DNA of 64,000 bases from Spizellomyces sp. 'palustris'. Lineage: Eukaryota; Chytridiomycota; Chytridiomycetes; Spizellomycetales; Spizellomycetaceae. A model generated the notes under the pieces. The model did not search any database. It was not told the DNA's origin and saw nothing but the letters and a program-made list of their open reading frames with translations. Shown here piece by piece: positions 21,236 through 30,741 of this stretch. How positions within the stretch are numbered: the first letter of the stretch is position 1; each line of letters starts with the position of its first letter. Both the position numbers and the translations under genes were made by a program. The stretch spans positions 174,791 through 238,790 of the forward strand of contig QEAR01000028.1 of NCBI GenBank assembly GCA_006535965.1, written 5' to 3'.

Positions 21236-24200
21236 TGTTGGATAGATAGAGTCTGTGTAGTTTTGAGTGGTAGAGAGAGGGGGTATGGTCTATGTCTATA
21301 AAGTCTAAAAGAAAATGGAAAACGACGACGGGGGAAACTCGATGGGATCAAACGCCTGCGTGTGATTCCGAATTGTTTAAAAAAAAGTGTGTAGAGTTCT
21401 ACCGGTAGTGGAAGGTGGGGGCGGCGGAGGATGGGCACCTGGGTTTTTAAAGCGAACGGGCAGTCGGATGGGATGCGGCCGCAAGAAACAACATTTGCTC
21501 CTTCAGCCGCAAAACGGGACTTGTTCATCTTTTGGAGTATAGTAAAAAAGGCGAATGGGTTAACCAGAAAGGAAAACCCATTTTTTTTTTAGTTTTCGCT
21601 GTCGTGCAAAACAACCAAAATGACCTCTTTGTCAGGCCCGCCTGTTGTGTTGCGCAACTTGTGGGTGGTGTGTGCCCAAAGTGCACACTGGGTTCGCCGT
21701 TTTCCAAGACTTCCAAAGCCCTTTTTCAGCTCAATGTGGCATTTAACGAAACCAGGCGGACACGAAAATTCCAGTTTTGAAAATTGCCCAAAAGTGAAAA
21801 TGTCGCAAAGCTTTTGTGTGGTGCATTGCACGTTTTTTCTTTGGGTTATGATCGGTGTTTCGCCCGTCGTCGCCCTCCAATCGCTGGGCATGTTGTTCAA
21901 AATGTTGTATGGCCAGACAAGGAAAACGGCGGGTTTTGTGGTTTGTGTTGTTTTGGGTGACAAAGGAAGGAAAAAAAAGAAATCAACGGCGACGACGTTC
22001 AGCAAGTGTTCCAAAAGGTGTGATAAAAAAATTGAAACAAGTGTGACGAGATTTGTCAACTTCAGAAGGAGAAACCGTTTGGAGGGCAGTGCAAATGAAC
22101 AGCCCCAAGTTGGATATTGGTTCCTTCGTCCTCCTCCTCCTCCTCCCTTTGCCGCCTTTGTTAAAGTTGAGACTTTTGACAGCGGGACACAAAACGGCGT
22201 TTGCCATCCGTGAAAAGCTCGTTTCTTCGCCTCTTGTTTTTTCCATCGTTTCGTTTATTGGCAACCCCATCCAAGAGCCTCTTTGCCGGTTACATTGAAC
22301 GGTTTGGTGCGCATGTTTTTGGTTCAGTCGTTTCGTCACCCAACGGTGTTTTCCACAAACATTTTCTGGTCAATGATCAAATCGTTACATTGAGCCGTAG
22401 CGCTATCTTGATCATCCCCCCCTTCCGACTTTTGAGGATATTTGAAACACACACACACAAAAGGACCATTTTTTTCACCCATCGTCTACTGGATGCATGA
22501 CCAAAAGACATAATCGCCGTCCAGCAAATAGGATGAACAAGGCCGCGAACGCTAGTACACGAGACCCGGTCATCATCTCGCAAATCCCCCACCAATGCAA
22601 TGAAATATTGGTTTTAGCAAGGAAAGACAGATACTATCAGACATGTGCCGCATCATTGGCAAACAGACAAGTCTTGACCAAAAACAAAAAAAGGAACACC
22701 GAAAAAGCTCGGTCGATCAGCAAGGCATTTAGATATGCAAAAAAAAGAGTGTTGGGGACACTGGCGAACGGACCCCAACAGCAACCTTTTTACCACGAGT
22801 TTTTGACTTGCGCAATAATTGGCGCAGCGATAACCGAATTGACAAGTTTTTTGCTATGCAACAGATATGGCGATCATGGCGGCCCCGTTGATCCCCTGGA
22901 ACGAGCTGCAGTTGGAAGGGTGCCATGTCTGCATACAAAGGTCAGGACAGATAAAAGTTCCCTGCGCAATGCCTTGCACCGGACCTCAGAATTCATCAGA
23001 AAGTGTTCATCGTCAGAACCACCCAAAAGCACACATGACCTTTCTAGGAAATGCCAGATGCCCAACCAGAATACAGCTTTCAAAAAGGCCCTAGAGTTAC
23101 ATGTTACAATGTACACAAGGCTCATCTTGGGCGTGCACTACAGTCCCTCATGTCATTTTAAAATATGTAGACGTGTGACTGGAACTCATCACGCACTGCC
23201 GTTCTATTTCACATTCCTTTAAGGATAATCAAACAGGGAATCAGTGAAAGCACTGACGTGTGTATAAAATTGCCGCAAGCACCACAGAATATCAAAAGCG
23301 CAATTTTCAAGAGTATCTGTAAAGAAGATTTGGATTTCACCACACATATAACGGACTTTGTCTAGTGCGTATTCCTCGTGAATAGAACGTAATCAGCCAT
23401 GGTGGTTTTGGTAAGGGAGTTGACGATTAGATCCAAAGAATACAATGCACATTCGTCAGGTGCGATATGGGATTTGGACTCTTGGCACACATCCCGTCTG
23501 CGTAGATCACTCCTCACAAACCAAAAGATAACCTGTTCAATTCTGGCTTGGTATTTAATCCATAGTGAAAAGCAGGTTGGGCCCTGCGTGAGATTTGAAT
23601 AAGTAAAGAGTCAACAACAACAAGTGCACACATTTTACTAAATCCCCGCAAATCATCGTTTACAAACATGTGCATGATATGGTTCTTACGTCCCGCTGCC
23701 TTATTCATGTAAGATATGCGGGTGGTGCATACTACTGTTGATATGTATTGTGCGTTCACATCCCATGCTTGCATATTTCAGTATCCCCCTAGATCTGTTC
23801 TTTTGGATAAAATTGAATATAGATGGGCAATCCCATGTGCATCTCATGTTCGCTGGGTTGTTGATAAAAATCCGTATGTGGACAACCTCTACCCAACGCA
23901 GACCTCATATTATCAAAACCTGAGAGAAGATGATTACACACATCACAGACGTTTATCTTTTTTACAAACCTCCTCATTGGTCTTTGGTCAAGCTGCGAAC
24001 TAGAGAAAACAGATCCAACCATCCATTCGGCCATTCAACGGGTCAATATTCATAGTAATTGCAAAACCAACTCATCCCGCATACCTTTGACCGCATTGAA
24101 AACAGTCTTTATCTGACGCAACCAATACTCAATAACCCCATTCCCAAACCCCCTTTCTGTTGTCGGTTGAGACCCCATTCTAAACCCAAGGGCTTTCCGC

Positions 24201-24358
24201 ACTACACGTCACACATTCTATTTTTCCCACTGCTTGACAAATATATACCTACCCACTGCCTTTTACTCTCCAAAACACTTTGCCTCGCTCAAAGGGTTTT
24301 CCTTGTTTGCAGCGTACGAGTCCGTACGTGAAGGGCTCCCAGCATAATACGTTCACCC
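21236..24358. other. 3.1-kb stretch without a confident gene
   Basis: The first 300 bp are the promoter and leader of the Pro-rich gene. Beyond that, open frames of 197 codons (21620-22213) and 241 codons (22497-23222) exist on the plus strand, but they contain no recognisable domain, their composition is unremarkable and no splice pattern joins them. The stretch is AT-richer than the surrounding genes and has many short T and A runs. I see no tRNA and no transposase. Confidence 0.45.
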
Positions 24359-24927
24359 ATGACCACATCCACCACCAAATCCGACCAACAGAAACAAGAC
24401 TGGAACCTCTCCCTTCAATTACAAGAAACACTAAACCCCACATCCGAATCCTCCACAACATCCATACCCTCCGATATGCCAAAACCGTTTACACCCCGCA
24501 ACCGACACAGGCCACCCAAAACCTGCACAAACTGCACAACAACAACATCATCCGCTTGGAGACGGTTCGGAGGACGGGTGCTATGTAATGCGTGTGGACT
24601 CTAGTACGTACCATGTTGGGTGGTTTTCAAAACATTATTTCTTATTTTCGTATTATAGTATTAGGATTCACGGAACGGATCGCCCAGTATCACCCTCTGG
24701 GCACCTCATCCGCACCCGAGAAGCAGTATGCACGAATTGTGGGGTGGTGGAGTCGCCGCTTTGGAGGAAAGGGAGGGGCGGAGTAGTGTTATGTATGTTT
24801 TTATAATTCTTTCCGAGAGTAGAGTGTGTTTTGAATATCTTTTTTTTTTTTGGTAGGTAATGCTTGTGGATTGTTTTGGAAGATGCGAGGTGGCATGCGG
24901 CCAACGGGTAACAAAGCGACTGGATAG
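24359..24927 (+). CDS. Small protein with two GATA-type zinc fingers, 149 aa
   Basis: Exons 24359-24603, 24659-24792 and 24857-24927 join in phase to 149 residues. Each finger is interrupted by an intron at or near its CNACGL motif. Finger 1 is CTNC...CNACGL with only 16 residues between the Cys pairs and the sequence SSAWRR in place of the usual TPxWRR. Finger 2 is CTNCGVVESPLWRKGRGG then [11 protein letters not shown], with the normal 17-residue loop. Both fingers have a following basic stretch (YIRIHGTDRP, KMRGGMRPTG). Almost nothing else is present: about 55 Thr/Ser/Pro-rich residues precede finger 1, and the protein stops just after finger 2. It is probably a nuclear GATA-site binder. 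With no activation domain it may compete with other GATA factors. Confidence 0.82.
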
Positions 24928-25274
24928 GTTCAAAATCAGACAATAACCAATGTGTTTGCCGATGGGCATATGTCGAGTGTCCGATGGGGAGAGTGTGTCT
25001 TTAGTTTGGGTTGTCGAGCTGTCCGAATGGGTTCCGCGGGGAAGAGACGCCAGACTAAGCCCCCTTTGTGTGGGGAAACGATTCACTTTTTGAATGAGGT
25101 CACCATGAAGTCTCTCCTACCCGCCGTGCGTTTTGCTGTGGGGGTTTTTGTAGGGTTTTTAAAGAGTGTGCGCGGATGTGTGTGTGGGTGGGCAAGGATT
25201 CCAACGATCTTTTCCCGTTGACATCACACCTTGGTCATTTTCATAACCCCACGCATCTTTCGAGTTTTGTTAAA

Positions 25275-25283
25275 TATAAAAAG
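25275..25283 (+). promoter_or_regulatory. TATA box of the zinc alcohol dehydrogenase gene
   Basis: TATAAAAAG lies 143 bp upstream of ATG 25418. The position fits a leader of about 110 nt rich in A and C. Confidence 0.6.
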
Positions 25284-25417
25284 GGCACTAGACTTTCTTT
25301 CGCCTCCCTGCCTTTGGAACAAACGCAGCATACTTTTGAACGCTTTCAATAAACCCAAAAGCGCTAGTTTACTACAAACCACTCAAAAACAAAACATCAC
25401 CAAAAACACCATACAAA

Positions 25418-27160
25418 ATGGCCATGAACACCGCATCCAACGTCCTCGAAAATTACCTAGGCGACAAACCCACCAAAACCCCCAATCAACCCACCCCGAC
25501 CTCCCAAACCATGAAAGCCCTCGCCTGGTACGGCAAGCACGACCTCCGTCTCATCGACACGCCCGTCCCCACGGTCTCGCATCCCAAGGACGCGATTATC
25601 CGCGTCACGGGCACAACCGTCTGCGGAAGCGACCTACACCTCCTGCACGGTGAGATCCTCCAACTCAAAAAGGGCGATATCCTTGGACATGAGTATATGG
25701 GGATTGTCGAAGAGGTTGGGAGCGAGGTCACGAAAATTCAAAAGGGGATGAGGGTCGTCGCCGCGTTTAATATTGGTTGTGGGGAGTGTGAGTATTGTCG
25801 TAAGCAGCAGTTTACTGAATGTGATGGGACGAATAATTCGGCGCTGATGGAAAAAATGTATGGACAAAAGTTGGGTGGGATTTTGGGTACGTGTTTTGTT
25901 TTCAATGTTTTTTTTTTTTCCGTTCAGTCTTGTTTATCAGCACGTATTGATACACTTACACATGTAGGATACGGCCATTTTGGAGGGTAACGTATCCTCA
26001 ACACTGCATGCACATATCGACCCGGATTTCCTCATACGCATTTTTGTTGCTTTTTTTAAAAAACAGCGGCTTTGCAGGCGGGCAAGCCGAATACGTTCGG
26101 CAACCCTTTGCAGACGTCAACCTCCTCCCCCTCCCCTCAGACATCCCCGACGAAAAAGCTCTTTACCTCTCAGACATTGTCTGCACCGCCTACCACGCCG
26201 TCATCGAAAGCGGTGCCCAACCCGGAGAAACGATCGGTGTATGGGGGTTAGGTCCCATAGGCCTCCTCGTCTCACAATGGCTCCGTATCAAAAAAGTTGG
26301 ACGCATCATTGCGATTGATAATGTCCAATCTCGTATGGCGCTTGCTCGCGAGAAATGGGGGGTGGAAACGATTGATTTTGAAGAGTACCCGGATGTTGTT
26401 GGGAGGATTTTGGAACTGGCTCCTAAAGGGTTGGATCGAGCGATTGATTGTGCAGCATTTCGGTATGCAAAGAGTGTTGTGCATAAAGTCCAACGGGCGA
26501 TTGGTTTGGAGACGGATACGTCCGAGATTGTCAATGAGGAGATTAGGGCGGTTAAAAAGTTTGGGACTGTTGCGTTGATTGCGGATTATGCTGGTATGCA
26601 ACATGTGAAGCCCATTTGTTGTTGATTCTTTTTGTATTTTGATGTTTATGTGTGCTGTATCTAACCGGTGTGTATTTTGCTAAAGCCAACACGAACGGAT
26701 TCATGATTGGCGCCGTCATGGAAAAAGGTAAAGCAAAGGGAACTCTGTCACCCACTTGCCCTCTTTTCCGCCCGCACTTGCTCTTTTCAAACCCCGCACC
26801 TTTCACAACCCGCCGCTTACACACAATACCACATTGTTTTAGGTATCCGCCTCATCGGCTGCGGCCAAGCCCCCGTCCAACGCTACTGGCAAGAATGTCT
26901 CGACTACATCCGTTCGGGCGAGGTAACAAAAACAACCCTTCTCCATCGTTATCGTTATTAACACTTTTACAACTCCCTAGTTTGACCCAACCATCATCCT
27001 AACACACCGGTTTCCCCTCGACCAAATTGTCGAAGTGTACAACCGATTCGACAAAAAGGACGCGGGCATCATTAAAGTGTTTTTGGAAACAAGATTTTCG
27101 GCACCGGCTTCTAAAGGGACGCCAGAGTTGAGTGATGTGCGGCAGTTAAAGGAGGAATGA
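25418..27160 (+). CDS. Zinc-dependent alcohol/formaldehyde dehydrogenase-like protein, 438 aa
   Basis: Six exons (25418-25886, 25968-25986, 26067-26593, 26686-26727, 26843-26922, 26981-27160) join in phase to 438 residues. This is a medium-chain dehydrogenase. Catalytic zinc ligands are the Cys in TVCGSD and the His-Glu in GHEYMG. A structural zinc loop is present (GCGECEYCRKQQFTEC). The Rossmann motif is GLGPIGLL and strand 2 ends in AIDNVQSR, where the Asp points to NAD(H). The Gly-rich GHFGGGFAGGQAEYVR and the length match the glutathione-independent formaldehyde dehydrogenase-like branch common in fungi. The second exon is only 19 nt. The substrate may be a short alcohol or aldehyde, but this is not determined. 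The N-terminal 30 residues are Thr/Pro-rich with no clear targeting signal. Confidence 0.9.
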
Positions 27161-27595
27161 GAGTTGTGGGATGGAACAGTTTGTGTAGGGCTCTGAATGT
27201 TATCGTTTGTGTACATAATTTGTTTTCCACGTTGGGTCATTAGTAAAGTTGTTTATAACTTTTCATCATTGGATATCCACTGCGTGTAGGTGCTGATGTT
27301 ATCCCCATGACTGAGCACCATCGTTCGAGATCTCACTTCTCCCGCTGACAAGGTCTGTCTCCCATTGTGAAATGGGCTGACGGCATCTGAGGTGTGACAC
27401 TGCCCCAGTGCCGTCTCGTTTCATTTGCATACTTTGATGCCCAATTCAGAGATAAATCATTGTACAGATCTACAAACGTTCTCCATTCCTCGCATCCGAA
27501 TTCATGCCTGCCATCTGACTGTTTTCTTTCTGTCCCCGTTCAGGCCCAGCATCCCCCATTGGCCGCCTGAGTCGCGGGAAGGGCCGCTGAAAATG

Positions 27596-27604
27596 TATAA
27601 AAAG
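27596..27604 (+). promoter_or_regulatory. TATA box of the small secreted protein gene, with inverted CCAAT upstream
   Basis: TATAAAAAG lies 91 bp before ATG 27687. An inverted CCAAT box (ATTGG) lies about 40 bp further upstream, near 27557. A good core promoter argues that the gene downstream is transcribed. Confidence 0.6.
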
Positions 27605-27686
27605 ACGACCAGCAGATCCATTTTCTTCTCATCATCATCTGCAAACTCAGCAACTTTCAAACGAAACAAACAAACTGCTACTCAAA

Positions 27687-27980
27687 ATGGCCCGCTACTT
27701 TTCATGCATCTACGCAATCTTGCTCGTTGTTGTCGCCTGCGTAGCCATGTCAGCTCTGGCCGCTCCGGTCCCTCAAGGCGCACCGGCGAAACCCAGATGA
27801 GCCGTTTCCATTACTCTCGGCTTTCCCAAAGTCCCCGTGATCCCAAAGAACCCGTACCCCAAGGGCGTAAGACCCCCACCCCTTGTCACGCCGAAATATC
27901 CGAGCCCAGCTCCTCCAGTCGGGCCCGGCCGTCCCGTCACTCCCACCAACCCCGGCGGAAAGAAATTCGCGCCAGTTTAG
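27687..27980 (+). CDS. Small secreted Pro-rich protein, frame interrupted by in-frame TGA at codon 38
   Basis: ATG 27687 opens a frame with a clear signal peptide (YAILLVVVACVAMSALAAP) and stops at TGA 27798-27800 after 37 residues. The same frame then continues without a stop for 59 codons to TAG 27978-27980. That part is plainly protein-like: VPVIPKNPYPKGVRPPPLV, then PKYPSPAPPVGPGRPVTP and PGGKKFAPV. Proline, lysine and valine codons are used as in a real gene. I find no intron that would remove the TGA in frame: the only nearby GT...AG pair has a poor donor (GTCCCT), spans 29 nt and shifts the frame. The gene is therefore a recent nonsense allele, a readthrough gene, a sequencing error, or two products of 37 and 97 codons. 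The intact protein would be a tiny secreted basic Pro-rich peptide. Confidence 0.6.
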
Positions 27981-28283
27981 AGTTTGGCAGCCGTGAAAGG
28001 CTCGTGTTGAAACGCTTTCATGTATGGACTCGCATGTACAAAAAAAAAAGTCTGTATATCGTGTATATCGTGTAGATATGTATCCGGCGCCAGCATGTAA
28101 ATAAAAAGTTTTTGAAAAAAAGTGTTTTCATACATCGTCTACATTCTGGTCCAGAGTTTTATTTTTTTTTTCCAGTTTTTAACGAATAAAGAGCACCTCA
28201 GTTTTTTTCTATTCCAAGTATTTGGGCATGTGGTGTCGAACTCTTTCCCCCCGAACGTCCTATCCAAATCCCCATATCGGGTA

Positions 28284-28436
28284 CTCAAAACATTTCGTCT
28301 CGCCAAAAGTGCCCCAATCCAAAAGCTGTAAAATGCAGAACCCCAGGTCATCCAGAGGCAAAACCACGGGGCACACCAGGGATCGAGGTCACTACCGGCC
28401 CGCTCGGTCAGGGTATTGCCAGTGCCGTTGGTCTCG
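28284..28436 (+). pseudogene. Transketolase fragment (relic)
   Basis: From 28337 the plus strand encodes [18 protein letters not shown] and then [16 protein letters not shown]. This matches the thiamine-diphosphate-binding segment of transketolases (TPGHPE, then [14 protein letters not shown](I/L)). The frame ends at TGA 28451. A weak LKTFR match just upstream (28284-28298) is in a different frame. Nothing else of the enzyme (normally about 650-700 residues) is nearby, so this is a decayed fragment and not a gene. It could have been copied here by retrotransposition, by transposon capture or by ectopic repair. The short match is strong because these residues are highly conserved in the family. 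Confidence 0.75.
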
Positions 28437-28512
28437 GCCGAGGAGAGGATTGAGAAGGAAATGGAAAGCTTTGACGATTCGGATGATGCAGATTCGGAAG
28501 AGTACCCAAGGC
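28431..28512 (+). pseudogene. Acidic coding fragment abutting the transketolase relic
   Basis: Directly after the transketolase match, in another frame, the sequence reads [20 protein letters not shown] then EYPRRLKR, followed by a GTGAGT that looks like a splice donor. It reads like an exon end of an acidic nuclear protein. I do not recognise the family, and no upstream start or downstream exon is found. It may be a second gene piece joined to the first. Confidence 0.45.
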
Positions 28513-29843
28513 GATTAAAACGTGAGTCCTGCATCATTTCCTGTTATTACAACTTGCTGGTATCAATGCATTGTTCATGCCCACTTTTTGCAGAGTTTAT
28601 AGGATAAATTCAAAAAGTAGCGTGTGGAATTGTCGGATTCTACTGTCTCTTGATTTTGTTCTCCAATGCAAACCAAAAAAACATTAAAAAACAAAAAGGA
28701 TGCAAGTGTCCTCAAAGGGTGACATTAAAAACAAGTAACCCTAAAAACGTTACGCAGATACATTTTAAGTAGAATATGTCGTATGTTCCCTTGATGCTAG
28801 GTTATCAATCGTCACTGGTATACATTTTAATATTTTCCAACATGTTTTATTTTGGGAACCCCATCTTTATGGGCAATACCCCCATTGAAACCAGTTTTTT
28901 ACAAAAAATAAACTCCAGCCCATCATTTGGCACCAAACAAAGCTTTGCACCCAAGAACATTTTCAACAAAAACAAAACGTATCAGGGCCCCGGTTATTCC
29001 AAGGTCCCTAATTCATATATGGGTTTCTTTTTTGCAACTTGCCCCTTGTAATGACTGTTACTCCACACTGTTTTTTGATGCATCCTCTACAATACTATGA
29101 AAGGACACAGATGCGCCTTTGGTTTGGATGTTGTGTTGTGGAAAGATGTGTACCTGGTTCATTTGCCGCGAGTTTCTCCCATTGAAGAACGGCTCAGTAG
29201 AAAAAGTCACTAGAGAAACTTTCGTAAACTTTACAAAAAGAGGACATAAGTTAAGTTTCTTTTCACGCACCAGTTCCTTATTCAAGCTGTACCTCCTCCA
29301 GTCATTATGATTAAAGGACCGCAACCAAAGAAACCGAATACAAAGCCGACGATTGTTTGTCCTGGGTCTAGTTCTTGTCATCCATAAGTTTGATGACCCG
29401 TTTGTTTTAACAAAAGAAGATTGTAAGTACTGGCATGTACATCGAGTAAAAAACTGTGGAATGATTAGGCTTTGTAAATATCGATGCCAATGAACACTAT
29501 AAAAAAATTGAATACAAAAGTATTTGTCCCCATTTCTAGTTTACATGACCATTTTATATACGTTTGGGTTTTATGTTAACACACAGGTATTTTGCAACAT
29601 GCAAACGAAATAGTATCACCATCTCTTTACATTTCCTTAACATTATCGTCTTTGATTTTATTGAACAGTTTTGAACAGTGTGCGTTTGTCAAGTTGCCCA
29701 AGGTCGAAAGTTTATCGCATATCGTCCCATTCGAACGTCCGATCTTTGAGACCTGGTTGAACGTCATACTCTCAACCCCACGGACAGACATTGACTCGGA
29801 CAAAGTCATATACGGCGTTCATCTGATCACTCTTCTCCGTAGT

Positions 29844-30341
29844 AAAGCAATCTCATCCTCGTTTGCCTTCAATTCCCTTTCTCTTGCAACCCTATCTTCC
29901 CGCAGCTCGTTAATCAGGCAATTAATTCTCGTGCTTATTCTATTGTTGAGGTCAATGTATGGTCAATAAGTAATCTCAAGCGATTAAGCAGGGAACGGGG
30001 ACGATACATGGGACTCAGGTAACTGGTCCCTTCTTCTCAGGATGGACGCCATGTATCATCTACCAGATATCCATTCCCTGCTTACTGATATGAAACCTTT
30101 CTAGGAAACATCACTTGAGATTGCTCATCAACCATACCAACAGTAGAATACGTGCACAGCTCGCTCAAACTGAGAGAATTGCCTGATTAACGAGACAATA
30201 CATTGTTTAGAAGATACTATCCATGGAGCCAGATAATTAGCACGATAATTATAAAATGTTAAAGAACTAGCAGAAAGTCTGCAGGAAGATAGGGTTGCAA
30301 GAGAAAGTTGGATTGAAGACAAACGAGGATGAGATTGCTTT
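29844..30341. repeat. Large imperfect inverted repeat (foldback structure)
   Basis: The left arm runs from about 29844 to 30013 and the right arm from about 30050 to 30341. The reverse complement of the right arm begins AAAGCAATCTCATCCTCGTT, the same as the left arm start, and shares CTCTTGCAACCCTATCTTCC, CTCGTTAATCAGGCAATT, a TATTCTA(C/T)TGTTG block, CAATCTCAAG and TAAGCAGGGAA. The right arm has an extra block of roughly 70 nt between the second and third match, so one arm has gained or lost sequence. The unique loop is about 36 bp. This fits a foldback or MITE-like element or an old palindromic duplication. No transposase frame or clear target-site duplication was seen. Confidence 0.75.
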
Positions 30342-30741
30342 GATTCACATCACAAGATTTGCAACAGCGCATTACAACTGATTATCAAAATTCTGGAAAG
30401 CATGAGAAACATATCTGAAAGTTAATAACATTCATATTAAAAGGAAGCATAAATACAAAAGAATCATGATAACACACTCCCTCCGCTAAAGAAAAAACAA
30501 CACATTTCTTGTACATTTCTCACAACCCCATACACTTGTTTTTCGCCTTACACACTAATCCACAACCATAAGCATAAATCACTAGTCGACCGGTTCCACG
30601 CAACACTGTGGTCACTAGTGAACAAGATCACTAATGACCGTCTTCAGCCGGCACCAAAATACCAAAAAAAGAAAAAGAAAAAAAGACGACCTCACTCGGG
30701 CCATTCCACAGTCCCCTCAAAATTACTCGAGTCAGAATCCA

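Larger units (their letters stand above)
27981..30741. other. Gene-poor AT-rich stretch with relics
   Basis: After the leader and tail of the small secreted gene, this stretch holds a transketolase relic with a fused acidic fragment (28.28-28.51 kb) and a large inverted repeat (29.84-30.34 kb). Between 28.6 and 29.8 kb I see only AT-rich sequence with short frames that resemble nothing. From 30.35 to 30.74 kb is the 3' flank of the AreA-like gene. No tRNA or transposase gene was seen. Confidence 0.5.

Noticed and set aside
19439-21301. 620-codon open frame on the plus strand
   Set aside because: It is the exact antisense of the secreted Pro-rich protein gene, which has a signal peptide and sensible repeats. 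Rejected as a gene, kept as a low-interest finding.
21620-22213. 197-codon open frame on the plus strand
   Set aside because: Overlaps open frames on the other strand, resembles no family and is in an AT-rich region with homopolymer runs.
22497-23222. 241-codon open frame on the plus strand
   Set aside because: Starts with ATG and is long, but shows no domain, signal peptide or repeat. Not enough to call a gene.
27425-28075. 216-codon open frame on the plus strand overlapping the small secreted gene
   Set aside because: It is in another frame from the signal-peptide-bearing frame, and its sequence is Ser/Arg-rich without domain content. The Pro-rich frame is more convincing.
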